From JAMXLO01 sp963749575 (GTDB lineage: Bacteria; Pseudomonadota; Alphaproteobacteria; Acetobacterales; Acetobacteraceae), in contig CAVVNM010000016.1 in NCBI GenBank assembly GCA_963749575.1, positions 62,001 through 126,000 on the forward strand: a DNA stretch of 64,000 nt. The letters run 5' to 3'. Under the pieces are notes generated by a model. That model worked only from the letters and a program-made list of their open reading frames with translations. It did not search any database and was not told where the DNA came from. Each line of letters begins with the position of its first letter. Position 1 is the stretch's first letter. Positions 24,300 through 33,038 of this stretch are shown piece by piece. Both the position numbers and the translations under genes were made by a program.

Positions 24300-25331
24300 C
24301 CTGATTACGCACTTCCCTCAGTCACGAAACACCTGGTAGCAGGGCATGAATTCCGTGTTGTTTCATGAGGTTGTGTCAGTGGCTCGTAATGTCGTGCAGT
24401 TCCAGAAAGGTCTCAGCGAACTCGCGTTCGAACAGCAGTACGGTACCGAGGAGCAATGCCGGGCGATCGTCATCGCATCACGCTGGCCACATGGCTTTGA
24501 GTGCCCGGTATGCGGTGGCAGGCAGTACTGCGTGGTGACAACCCGCGATCTGTATCAGTGCGCCAAGTGCCGCCGGCAGACGTCGCCGATCGCCGGGACG
24601 ATCTTTGCATCGACCCATCTGCCGCTGCGGCTATGGTTTCGGGCGATCTATCACCTGACGCAGACCAAACAGGGCATCTCCAGCATCGAACTGGGTCGTC
24701 GCCTTGGGGTGACGCAGACCACCGCCTGGAAGATCAAACACAAGCTGAAGCAGGTCATGCTTGAGCGTGATGCGACGAAGCGTTTGAGCGGCAGGATCGA
24801 GATCGACGATGCCTATCTCGGCGGCGAACGCTCAGGCGGAAAGCGAGGCCGCGGGGCGCCTGGCAAGACGCCGTTCGTCGCCGCGGTCGAGACCACCGAC
24901 GAGGGAAAGCCGGTTCGCCTGAAGCTGCGCCGTGTCACCAGCTTCTGTGCAGCCTCGATCGCGGGGTTCGCCAAGCGCAGCCTCGATCCAGACTGCTCCG
25001 TCGTCAGCGATGGCCTTCAGTGTTTCGCCAGCGTCGCCGATGCCGGGTGCGCGCACCAGGTCGTCAAGACCGGGTCGGGGCCAAAGGCGGCTCGGACGCC
25101 AGCCTTCAAATGGGTCAACACCGCGCTGGGCAACATCAAGGCCGCCATCACAGGAACCTACCGTGCCATCAACAGTAAGCATGTCCCGCGCTACCTCGCC
25201 GAATTCGAATACCGTTTCAACCGACGATACGATCTGGCCGCCATGATCCCGCGCCTCGCTTGGGCCGCCGTCCGAACCACCCCTATGCCCTATCGGCTCC
25301 TGAAACTGGCTGAGGGTTATGCGTAATCAGG
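24300..25331 (+). mobile_element. IS1595-family insertion sequence, complete (1032 bp)
   Basis: Terminal inverted repeats: CCTGATTACGCA (24300-24311) and TGCGTAATCAGG (25320-25331), perfect for 12 bp, with similarity continuing to about 22 bp (a CCCTCAG block on both sides). Flanked by the 8-bp direct repeat AATCACTT. It contains one transposase gene. It interrupts a gene whose first codons (ATG 24279) remain on the left, and the right terminal repeat now supplies a new start codon to the acyl-CoA ligase. The intact ends and perfect target duplication indicate a fairly recent insertion. Confidence 0.93.
24346..25326 (+). CDS. IS1595-family transposase (ISXO2-like)
   Basis: 326 residues. N-terminal zinc ribbon with ECPVCGG and YQCAKCRRQTSPIAGT, then TLPLRLWF-type linker (THLPLRLWFRAIYHL), a helix-turn-helix (LGVTQTTAWKIKHKL) and a DDE-type catalytic domain starting EIDDAYLGGERSGG, with VVSDG as the second Asp and a late Asn/Glu region (YLAEFEYRFNRR). 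This order is typical of ISXO2-like transposases. Intact, so the element may be active. The stop lies inside the right terminal repeat. Confidence 0.93.
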   Translation: MNSVLFHEVVSVARNVVQFQKGLSELAFEQQYGTEEQCRAIVIASRWPHGFECPVCGGRQYCVVTTRDLYQCAKCRRQTSPIAGTIFASTHLPLRLWFRAIYHLTQTKQGISSIELGRRLGVTQTTAWKIKHKLKQVMLERDATKRLSGRIEIDDAYLGGERSGGKRGRGAPGKTPFVAAVETTDEGKPVRLKLRRVTSFCAASIAGFAKRSLDPDCSVVSDGLQCFASVADAGCAHQVVKTGSGPKAARTPAFKWVNTALGNIKAAITGTYRAINSKHVPRYLAEFEYRFNRRYDLAAMIPRLAWAAVRTTPMPYRLLKLAEGYA

Positions 25332-27163
25332 AATCACTTTGGGGTGGCGCTGCCAACCTCGGTCGATCGGATAACGAGACGATCCAGCAGCGAATACGGC
25401 GCCATGTCGAGCGTCGTGGCGGTACTCCCGCAGTCTGGTGCGCCCCCGATCAATTCTGCAGCTATAGCCAGATGAACGAGAACGCTACTGTCATTTCCCA
25501 AGCTCTGAAATCTGCGTCAGGCGCATCAAGTCCTCGGGTGTGCTTTCCAATGCCTCGCGGCTCGTCTGCGCTCTATGGGTTTCTAGGCGCAATCGAGTGC
25601 GGTACCTGCTGTCCACTGGACGGAAAGCTCAGGCAAAATGAGTTTGACGAGGCTTACTCGGTCCTGTTGCCGGATGTCGTGCTGAGCAGCGAACCTCAAT
25701 CGATAGGCGTGAAAGTAGCCGCTGCCGCAGGCATAGCCATCGTCATCTACGAGGTTTCCTCGGATCACGGGAACTGCCGCATCATCGACGTGAAGCCCGT
25801 CAAAAACGTGCGGCGTGCTGACCGTCTCATGACCCTGACGTCGGGAGAAGCGCCTGCTGTTCTGATGCGCACATCCGGGACGACAGCGCAGCCCAAGCTC
25901 GTCGGGCTTACGCATGCCAATGTTCTGGCTGCGACAGACACGATGCGGGTGGCGTTCGAACTCACCGAAAGCGATGTTTGTATTACGCCGATGCCATTGC
26001 ATCACGTGCATGGGTTGATAGCGGCAGCCCTTTCAGCACTCTCTGCCGGCTCATCAATCCATTGCTGCGAAACGTTCTCGCCTCGATCGTTCGATCAGGC
26101 ACTACGGGACTACGCGCCGACCTGGCTTACGGCAGCGCCGGCGCTGCACATCGCTATGAACGACTACTATGCGGGACAAAATACTACGCCAAGTATTCGT
26201 ACGCTGCGATGCTTTCGCTCATCGTCCGCGCCGCTTGCGCCTGCATCGATAGCGCGTTTGGAAGAGCTCTACGCCGCGCCGCTGCTGGAAACGTATGGGC
26301 TCACCGAGACCGCCTCAACTTTGTGTTCGAATCGACTGCCTCCAGGGAAGCGCAAGGCCGGCTCGGTTGGACAAGCAATTAACGCGGACTTGAAAATCGT
26401 CGATCCGGAGGGGCGTGAGTTACCTGCGGGCCAGGACGGCGAGGTGATCTTGAAAGGTCCCGGTGTGATCAGCGAGTACGTCGGAACTCAGCCAACGGAC
26501 GCGTTTATCGACGGTTACTTGCGCACCGGCGACATCGGACGCGTCGATGGAGACGGTTATTTGTACATCGTTGGTCGATTGAAAGAGGTCATCAAGAGAG
26601 GCGGGCACTCAGTCTTTCCGCTGGAGATAGACAACGCATTGCTGGATCATCCGGCTGTCGCCGAGGCGGTGACGTTTTCGATCCCTCACCCGACCCTCGG
26701 CGAGGACGTTCTCGCCGCCATAGTGCCGAAAGAAGGTTCCGTTGTACTTCCGTCAAGCATCCGTGAAAGTGCTGCCGAGGTCTTGAGCGGTTATAAAGTT
26801 CCGACGCGAATTCTCGTAGTTGAAGCAATACCCCGCAATGCTATCGGGAAGGTGATGCGGCGCGATGTGCCGTCCCTATTGGCGGAACGGCTGGCGCCCG
26901 CTCGGATAGCGGCGACCGAACCCACCGAGCAGATACTACTGGCAATTTGGCTGGAGATCATCCAACGCGATGACATCGGGATCACAGACAACGTTTTCGA
27001 GTTTGGCGCAGATCCGCTCCGAGCCGAGATGGCTGCGGCTAAGATTGATCAGCGCTTCGGTGTCCGCTTTTCGTTGAAACAGATTTTCGCACAACCGACG
27101 GTGAAGGAGCAAGCGGTGCTCCTCGATAACAAGGGTGCGCATCATGCCCGCCTACCAGCTTGA
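25319..27163 (+). CDS. Acyl-CoA/acyl-ACP ligase with C-terminal carrier-like domain, N-terminus rewritten by an IS
   Basis: 614 residues of the ANL superfamily, which activate carboxylic acids as AMP esters and then thioesters. Phosphate loop MRTSGTTAQPKLVGLTHAN near 181-200, ETYGLTET, YLRTGDIGRVDGDG near 398, and catalytic Lys in NAIGKVMRR near 506. Residues about 535-610 look like an acyl-carrier domain, but the phosphopantetheine Ser is a Pro (FEFGADPLRA). The current ATG lies in the IS right terminal repeat. Removing the IS and one target copy restores an in-frame start at 24279: MNWFKSLWGGAANL instead of MRNQESLWGGAANL. The new RBS (GAGGG only 2 nt away) is poor, so expression may be reduced. 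Confidence 0.85.
   Translation: MRNQESLWGGAANLGRSDNETIQQRIRRHVERRGGTPAVWCAPDQFCSYSQMNENATVISQALKSASGASSPRVCFPMPRGSSALYGFLGAIECGTCCPLDGKLRQNEFDEAYSVLLPDVVLSSEPQSIGVKVAAAAGIAIVIYEVSSDHGNCRIIDVKPVKNVRRADRLMTLTSGEAPAVLMRTSGTTAQPKLVGLTHANVLAATDTMRVAFELTESDVCITPMPLHHVHGLIAAALSALSAGSSIHCCETFSPRSFDQALRDYAPTWLTAAPALHIAMNDYYAGQNTTPSIRTLRCFRSSSAPLAPASIARLEELYAAPLLETYGLTETASTLCSNRLPPGKRKAGSVGQAINADLKIVDPEGRELPAGQDGEVILKGPGVISEYVGTQPTDAFIDGYLRTGDIGRVDGDGYLYIVGRLKEVIKRGGHSVFPLEIDNALLDHPAVAEAVTFSIPHPTLGEDVLAAIVPKEGSVVLPSSIRESAAEVLSGYKVPTRILVVEAIPRNAIGKVMRRDVPSLLAERLAPARIAATEPTEQILLAIWLEIIQRDDIGITDNVFEFGADPLRAEMAAAKIDQRFGVRFSLKQIFAQPTVKEQAVLLDNKGAHHARLPA
25332..25339 (+). repeat. Right 8-bp target-site duplication of the IS
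   Basis: AATCACTT, identical to 24292-24299, directly after the right inverted repeat. It encodes Ser-Leu of the ligase reading frame. Confidence 0.9.
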
Positions 27164-27446
27164 TCAGTTTCTTCCTGACATTGACCCGTCGTGCTGGATT
27201 GCGCCGTGTGCAACGATCATACGAAATGTGGTCGTCGGCTCCGGATCGAGTATCTGGTTCGGATCAGTGGTACGAGGCGACAACGAGCCGATCGTTATTG
27301 GTGAGCGGATCAACATCCAGGATGGATGTATTCTGCACAGCGGTCCTGGCAGCCGGTTGCGTACCAAAAACGATACAACGGTAGGTGCGCTGCGGCAACC
27401 ATTGCTCCGCAACCCGTATGATCGCATGCACACAAAGTACACGTAG
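27144..27446 (+). CDS. Truncated gamma-carbonic-anhydrase/hexapeptide-repeat protein
   Basis: 100 residues from ATG 27144, overlapping the ligase gene by 20 bp. It starts like gamma-class carbonic anhydrase/PaaY/CaiE left-handed beta-helix proteins (WIAPCATIIRNVVVGSGSSI, SVVRGDN, INIQDGCILHSGPG) but loses similarity after about residue 77 and stops early; the family is normally 170-200 residues. The histidine-rich zinc block (GHxAxxHGC) is absent. Probably a broken gene, cut by a rearrangement at about 27380. Confidence 0.6.
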   Translation: MPAYQLDQFLPDIDPSCWIAPCATIIRNVVVGSGSSIWFGSVVRGDNEPIVIGERINIQDGCILHSGPGSRLRTKNDTTVGALRQPLLRNPYDRMHTKYT

Positions 27447-27965
27447 TCAGATCATCCGAGTTTGAGTGCGACAGCTCCTGGCACTTTCCGGACATGTCGC
27501 GATGTCCGACGTGAGTCCGTTTTTGAATGAAGATCGGAAGTAAAGGTGACATCCCTAAATCGGGAAATCATGCGGTCGGCGGCGCGCAAAATGCGGTCCA
27601 GTTGTCATCCACGTCGGTAGCCGAGCGCACTCTTTTCAACGGGCGCACGACGGTTCAGCAGCCACTAACCGACGCATCCGCGAGCGATCGGCGTGCGCAT
27701 GATTCTCATGCCGGACTGACGTGTGATGCACAGTTTCGGCGGAGGGAAATATCGTAGCGCAGGGTCGACTTTGAACGCTCGATTTGGACGGCAAGATAAA
27801 AGCGTGGCCGTCGGCCGCGCACATGGGATTGGAACGATTGAGCTTTTCGGTCATCCGTCGGAAGACCCCTGCCATACGTTTTGACAAAAATGTCAATGAA
27901 ATCAACAGTGGAACCGCCATCCGCCAATCTCGCGGGGCTGCTGGGAGGAGGAAGGGTGTTGTGGG
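27447..27965. other. Intergenic, probably rearranged DNA
   Basis: About 520 bp of lower GC content with no gene I can support. It joins the truncated hexapeptide-repeat gene to the recombinase module and so probably contains the left junction of an inserted element; no repeat or att-like pair was found. Confidence 0.35.
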
Positions 27966-28184
27966 ATGCCTCGCCCGCGTGCCAGCCTGGGCAGTCTGCC
28001 CGATGACCTTTACATTCCGATCGAGCCCTGGCCCCGTATCGGTCGGCCGACGAAGTGCGACCTCTCGGCCTGGACGGTCACGGACGATTGGCCCGACCCT
28101 CTGCCGATCACCGACGCCGAGCTTGATGTGTTTGAGGCATGGTTCGGCGATCTTTTCGATGAGCTGTTTGGGCCGTGCCGATGA
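27966..28184 (+). CDS. Small acidic protein upstream of the recombinase
   Basis: 72 residues from ATG 27966, after GGGAGGAGGAAGG (spacing rather long). Rich in Asp, Pro and Trp: DDLYIPIEPWPRIGRP, DLSAWTVTDDWPDPLP and DVFEAWFGDLFDELFG. The regular composition and the 18-bp gap to the recombinase suggest a small companion gene of the module. Function unknown. Confidence 0.5.
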   Translation: MPRPRASLGSLPDDLYIPIEPWPRIGRPTKCDLSAWTVTDDWPDPLPITDAELDVFEAWFGDLFDELFGPCR

Positions 28185-28202
28185 GCTGAGAGGACAATCG
28201 CG

Positions 28203-29700
28203 ATGACTGTGCCATTGCGTGCCGCGTTGTATCTGCGCGTCTCTACCGCGCGCCAGGCCGAGCACGATATCTCGATTCCCGATCAGAAGAGGCAAGGCGA
28301 AGCTTACTGTGCCGCGCGCGGCTACCAGCTTGCCGAGACCTACGTGGAGCCAGGCGCGTCGGCGACCAACGACCGCCGCCCCGAGTTCCAGCGCATGATC
28401 GAGGCGGGCACAAGCAAGCCGGCGCCGTTCGACATCGTGATCGTTCACAGCTTCACGCGTTTCTTCCGCGATCACTTCGAGCTTGAGTTCTATGTCCGCA
28501 AGCTCGCCAAGAACGGCGTCAAGCTGATCTCCATCACCAGGAGATGGGCGACGATCCGATGCACGTCATGATGCGGCAGATCATGGCGCTGTTCGACGAA
28601 TACCAATCTAAGGAGAACGCCAAGCACGTCCTGCGCGCGTTGAAGGAGGAATGCGCGGCAAGGCTTCTGGAACGCTCTTTGCCGCCCGTCGGCTACCGCG
28701 TCGCGTCGCGGCCGAGCAGCGCGGCGCGAAGATTAAGAAGAAGCTGGAAATCGATCCGCTGCACGCCGACACGGTGCGGCTGATCTACGCGACCTAGGGG
28801 GCCTCAACGCCCGGCGCATCTTCACCCGCGATGGCGGGCGCTGGGGCATCGGCCAAGTTCATCGCATTCTGACGCGGCCTACCTACGCGGGCCGGCACGA
28901 GTTCAACAAGCGCGCCAAGAACAAGGTGCTAAAGCCCACCATCGAGATCGTCACCGTCGAGGTGCCGCCGCTGATCGATCAAGCAACCTTCGACGCCGTG
29001 CAGGCGCATCTGCGCGCCCGCAATCCGAAGGTCACGCCGGCGCGCGTGGTGAGCGGCCCCACGCTCCTTGCCGGCATTTGCTTCTGCGCCGCCTGCGGCG
29101 GCGCGATGACCCTCAGGACCGGGAAGGGAGGGCGATATCGCTACTACACCTGCTCGATCAAGGCGCGGCAGGGCGAGACCGGCTGCAAGGGCCGTTCGAT
29201 CCCGATGGACAAGCCGGACAGCCTGGTCGCGGAGCACATCGCAGATCGGCTTCTTCAGCCGGAGCGGCTCGAGGAAGTTCCGGCGTCGGTTCTCGACCGC
29301 CGGCAGGAGCGGGCCGAGCGCCGCCGCCAGCACATCGCGGAGTTGAACAAGCGGTCTACGGAGACCGACCTGCGGCTCAAGCGCCTCTACGATGCCATCG
29401 AGGCCGGCGTCGCCGATCTCGACGACCCGGCGCTGAAGGAGCGCATTGCGAGCCTCAAGGCGATCCGAGACCAGGCGCAAGCCGACGCCGTGCGTGCCAC
29501 CGCGATGCTGGAGACGTCAGGCCAGCAAGCCATCATGCCGCAAATGGTGCACACGTTTGCCAGGGCGGCGCGCGAGCGGATCAGGATCAGGCGGCGGCTA
29601 CCGCCGCGACCATCTCCGCGCGCTCGCCCAGCGCGTCGAGGTGGCCGACCGCGAGGTCCGGATTATCGGCTCGAAAAGTAATCTGCTTCAGACCCTGACC
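28203..29700 (+). pseudogene. Decayed large serine recombinase
   Basis: N-terminal resolvase domain begins AALYLRVSTARQAEHDISIP (catalytic Ser in RVST) and runs to about 28540. A missing base there breaks the frame (ISITRRW instead of ISITQEMGDDPMHVMMR). More indels follow near 28650-28740, and an internal deletion near 28795 joins LIYA to the NARRIFTRDGG region. From 28926 the zinc-ribbon recombinase domain is readable (ICFCAACGGAMTLRTGKGG, YYTCSIKARQGETGCKG) with a coiled coil, then another frame change near 29585. The frame that carries the true C-terminus runs on into the tRNA-Ser gene. With at least four lesions and a deletion it cannot be functional. Confidence 0.88.
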
Positions 29701-29754
29701 GCCGCCGCCGGCGTAAAGTCGGCTACGCTTGGCGTTCGCAGTTCTGTTCTGAGG

Positions 29755-29842
29755 TGGCGGAGGGGGCGGGATTCGAACCCGCGAGGACTTGCGCCCTGCC
29801 AGTTTTCAAGACTGGTGCCTTCAACCGCTCGGCCACCCCTCC
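29755..29842 (-). tRNA. tRNA-Ser (anticodon TGA)
   Basis: On the minus strand: acceptor GGAGGGG pairing with CCCCTCC, D-arm GGCCGAGCGGTTGAAGGC, anticodon arm CCAGT-CTTGAAA-ACTGG with anticodon TGA, a long variable arm typical of class II tRNA-Ser, T-arm CGGGTTCGAATCCCG, and an encoded CCA at the 3' end (29755-29757). The recombinase pseudogene converges on its 3' end. Confidence 0.95.
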
Positions 29843-29924
29843 GTAGTCGTTACCCCCCAGGAAAGTCGTGACGCAGACCCATCCTGCGTCGCCCACTTGT
29901 GGATACTTGCAGCCTTGGGTCTTT

Positions 29925-30000
29925 GGGGACATTTGAAACCTTAGAACGGTCAAGCGGATTGCAAGATCGCTGCTTCAAGCCACTCCGCCACCCATCCCGC
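29925..30000 (-). other. tRNA-like remnant
   Basis: Minus-strand text GGTGGCGGAGTGGCTTGAAG followed by a CTTGCAA loop resembles the 5' half (D-arm and anticodon arm) of a serine-type tRNA, but the anticodon stem has mismatches, and no matching T-arm or 3' acceptor strand follows. It lies about 90 bp beyond the 5' end of the intact tRNA-Ser. It may be a degraded second tRNA or a recombination scar. Confidence 0.35.
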
Positions 30001-30011
30001 GCGGCATCAGT

Positions 30012-31079
30012 TCAATTCGCGCCGACGGCCCGGTCGATCTCTGCCGCGGCAATGCCGAGCCTGGCCGCGGCCGCACGGATGTCGTGCCATGTGGTCGCGT
30101 CCACCGAGATGCCCGTCTCCGTCCGCTCCTGCGCCGCACGACGCTCGGGCTCACCAGGCAGCAGCACCTCGTCAAAGCCGGGTGCGGCGCGCGAGGTGCG
30201 GATATGCGCCTTGGTCGCCTCCACGCTCTCCATCGTCGCCGCTGGATCACCCAGCCGCGAAATATCGATCACCGTCGCCAGCATAGAATTGAGGATCCCG
30301 CCCCGCACCGGCTGATCCACTCGCTGCCCGCCGCCGATCGCGCCTGCCATGATCTCGCACATCACCGCCAGCCCCGATCCCTTATGCCGACCGAACGACA
30401 GCATCGCGCCGGCGCGGTCGCGCATGAGCCCTGTGGGGTCGTTGGTTGGCTGCCCGGCAGCGTCGATCAGGCAGTCGTCTGGAACAGGGATACCCTTGTT
30501 GTAGGCCACGCGCGCCTTGCCGGCCGCAATCGTGGTGGTCGCCATGTCCAACATCAGCGCTGGCCCATCGAGCCCCGGCACCGCGGCGCAGAAGGGATTG
30601 GTACCGAGCCGTGGTTCTGCGCAGGCCCAGGGCGCCTGTATGTCGCGACCATCGGCGACGTTGACGAAGGCGGTGAAGGCGCAGCCGGCGCGCGCTGCAA
30701 GCTCGGCATAGGTGCCGATGCGGCCGACATGTGAGGCGTTGCGCAGTGCCAGCACACAGGCGCCAAGCTCGCGCGCGCGGGCGATCGCGCAACGCACGGC
30801 ATCCGCTGCCATGCGTTGGCCGAAGCCGCGGCGCGCGTCAATCACCAGCAGCGCGCCGGCATCGAGCACGGTCTGCGGCGTCTGGTTCGGTACCAGCAGG
30901 CCGTCCTGCAGCAGCCGGATATAGGCGGGCAGCATGCCGATGCCGTGGCTATCGTGGCCGGCAAGATTGGCGCGCACGAGGTGGTCGGCGACTTCGTCGG
31001 TCTCCTCGGCGCAACTGCCCATGCGTCCAACGATGAGGGTGACGAGCGCTCGGAGTGCCTGGGGGGTGAAACTGGGCAT
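30012..31079 (-). CDS. Ldh-family (malate/L-lactate dehydrogenase type) oxidoreductase
   Basis: 355 residues of the NAD(P)-dependent Ldh2/MDG superfamily, which reduce 2-oxo acids (malate, L-lactate, ureidoglycolate and relatives). Marks: ANLAGHDSHGIGMLPAYI (catalytic His), VIDARRGFGQRMA, RNASHVGRIGTYAE, LGTNPFCAAVPG, KARVAYNKGIPVP and FGRHKGSGLAVMCEIMAGA, with the C-terminal DEVLLPGEPER typical of the family. I start at ATG 31079 (MPSFTPQALRAL); a longer frame from a TTG at 31160 adds a low-complexity head and overlaps the upstream gene. Probably cotranscribed with the MmgE/PrpD gene behind it. Confidence 0.85.
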   Translation of the reverse strand: MPSFTPQALRALVTLIVGRMGSCAEETDEVADHLVRANLAGHDSHGIGMLPAYIRLLQDGLLVPNQTPQTVLDAGALLVIDARRGFGQRMAADAVRCAIARARELGACVLALRNASHVGRIGTYAELAARAGCAFTAFVNVADGRDIQAPWACAEPRLGTNPFCAAVPGLDGPALMLDMATTTIAAGKARVAYNKGIPVPDDCLIDAAGQPTNDPTGLMRDRAGAMLSFGRHKGSGLAVMCEIMAGAIGGGQRVDQPVRGGILNSMLATVIDISRLGDPAATMESVEATKAHIRTSRAAPGFDEVLLPGEPERRAAQERTETGISVDATTWHDIRAAAARLGIAAAEIDRAVGAN

Positions 31080-31146
31080 GGAATGGTGGGTCTCCGCGTC
31101 GCCGTTGGAATGGGGCGTTGAGCCGGAGCCCTGATCGGGCGCCGCC

Positions 31147-32544
31147 TTACTCTCCGGCAAGCCGCGCCGGCATCAGTGGCGCAGCGAGACGCATCAGGTT
31201 CGCGACATCGGTTGTGGTATCGATCTTCAGCACTGCGTCGGCAAGCCGCGCCGAGCGTTCGGTGCCCAGCACCGCGTCGGTCAGTCCGGTGAACTTCGCG
31301 CGCAGTTCCGCCTCGCTGAGGAAGTTGTCGGGCTCGCCCTTCGGTACCACGACCTTGTGGACGAAACTTTGGCCACGTGCCGCGATAGTCAGCTTGCCGG
31401 ACATGTTGGCGGGGAACTCGGCCTCGATCTCGGGATCGAACCCGCAGGTGACCTTGGGCAGCAGGGCGCGGACCGTAGCGTCGCGCAGCAGCCCGTAGCT
31501 GTCCCAACCCATCGCGCCGGTGGCGAGCGCGGCCGCGATCACGAATGGACCGCTGAACTGGCCATCGACAACATTCTGGGGGTCCGCCTTCTTCTCGGGC
31601 GGCTCACCGATCAGCATCATCCCGGCACGCGGCAGGCCGAGGCTGACGGTGGTGATCTCGGCCGGCTTGATGTCGTTGGCGGCACGCAGCGCGAGTGCGG
31701 CGTCGATGCCGGCGTGGCCGTAGCGGCAGGACGGGTAGGGTTTCACGGCGGTGTGCATCAGCTCGAACACGGTGCCGAGGTTCTGCACCGCGCGGCCCGG
31801 GTTCGGATTGGGGGCATAGGCGCGCAGGAAGCCGTGGCGGCCTTCCAATGCCTCGGCCGCGCCTTTGAAACCCTCGCGCACCAGCGTAGCCGCCAGCAGC
31901 CCGTTGCAGGCGGCCCAGCCGACCTGGAAGCGCTTGGTCCACGCACCGTTGACCAGGAACTGCAGGCTGCCGGCGCACTGGCTCAGCACGGTGCCCAGCG
32001 CACCTTCCACCTGCTCGGCGGTCAGCCCGAACACCCGCGCGGCGGCCGCGGCGGCACCGAACGCGCCGCAGGTCGCGGTGGGGTGGAAGCCGCGGTCGTA
32101 GTGCTCGCCGGCGGGCAGTGCGAGGGCGGCGCGGCAGGTGATTTCGTAGCCGGCGACGATCCCGGCCAGCACATCGGCACCCGATGCTCCCACCATCTCA
32201 CCCGCGGCGAGCGCAGCCGGGATCACCGGAGCGCCAGGGTGCAGCGAGCCTGCGGCATGGGTGTCGTCGAAGTCCAGCGAATGCGCCAGCGCACCGTTGA
32301 GCAATGCCGCACCGGCCGGGGTGTAGCGGGCGGCGTCGCCGAATACGCCGGAATTGCCCGCAGCCATGCCCATGGCGCGGACCGCGGCGAGGAACGACGG
32401 CGTACTCTCGGCGTCGTGGCGCGCGCGGACGATGTTGCCGGCCAGATCGAGCACCAGGAAGCGGGCACGCTTCACCACCTCGGGCGGCAGCCGGTCAAGG
32501 CGGATGTCGGCGGTGAACTGGGCGAGTTCCGCGGTGATGCCCAT
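31147..32544 (-). CDS. MmgE/PrpD family protein
   Basis: 465 residues. The family includes 2-methylcitrate dehydratase and other tricarboxylate-processing enzymes. Marks: LVLDLAGNIVRARHDAEST, GALAHSLDFDDTHAAGSLHPG, VAGYEITCRAALA, FHPTATCGAFGAAAAAARV, VKPYPSCRYGHAGIDAAL and a late GQFSGPF. Start ATG 32544 has GGAGGACACCGTGAC upstream. It is followed on the same strand by the Ldh-family dehydrogenase, so both may serve one hydroxy-acid catabolic route; the substrate is unknown. Confidence 0.88.
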   Translation of the reverse strand: MGITAELAQFTADIRLDRLPPEVVKRARFLVLDLAGNIVRARHDAESTPSFLAAVRAMGMAAGNSGVFGDAARYTPAGAALLNGALAHSLDFDDTHAAGSLHPGAPVIPAALAAGEMVGASGADVLAGIVAGYEITCRAALALPAGEHYDRGFHPTATCGAFGAAAAAARVFGLTAEQVEGALGTVLSQCAGSLQFLVNGAWTKRFQVGWAACNGLLAATLVREGFKGAAEALEGRHGFLRAYAPNPNPGRAVQNLGTVFELMHTAVKPYPSCRYGHAGIDAALALRAANDIKPAEITTVSLGLPRAGMMLIGEPPEKKADPQNVVDGQFSGPFVIAAALATGAMGWDSYGLLRDATVRALLPKVTCGFDPEIEAEFPANMSGKLTIAARGQSFVHKVVVPKGEPDNFLSEAELRAKFTGLTDAVLGTERSARLADAVLKIDTTTDVANLMRLAAPLMPARLAGE

Positions 32545-33038
32545 GTCACGGTGTCCTCCGGTTGTTTGCGCAGTGTCGTTTGCGCCAGTGTGGCGCAGAA
32601 CGGCGTGCCCGGCCACTCGCGCGAATGATCGCAATGATTCCCGACGCCGTAAGGCGCGCGGTAAACCAGCCGCGTCGGTTGCGGCTTGGATTTCGCTGCG
32701 ATCATGCCGCGCCAAGGTCCAGTGCCCGCAAGAACCGGCCCCATGCCCGATCATGCCGCGTCCGGTGCGCTGTTAAGCATGTTGTCGAGGCCGGCCTGGT
32801 CGGCCTCCGTCCCGACAGAGCCGGTCATCAGGAAAAGCAGTGAGGCGCCAGTGAGAAACAATTTCGTAATATTGTTCGTGTACAACTAGTGGCGGTGCCG
32901 GTAGATACTTTAATACCTGATCCGTCGTGGCCGGAAGTTTACAGCTCCGTTACCAGACCGCGGCGCCGTCCGTAAGACCGGCTGCGGTCAGGGTCGGCCT
33001 TGTCCGCGCGGCGCGCGTCGAGAGCAGGGATCGCTCGG
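32545..33038. other. Divergent intergenic region with AT-rich palindrome
   Basis: About 490 bp between the divergent PrpD-like and bestrophin-like genes, with no supported gene. An AT-rich island at 32845-32935 contains AACAAT (32857-32862) and its inverse ATTGTT (32871-32876), 8 bp apart: a possible operator or promoter. The RBS of the next gene is AGCAGGGA near 33023. Confidence 0.45.

Noticed and set aside
27636..28475. A minus-strand frame upstream of and across the recombinase start
   Set aside because: No RBS or motif; overlaps the clear resolvase domain on the other strand.
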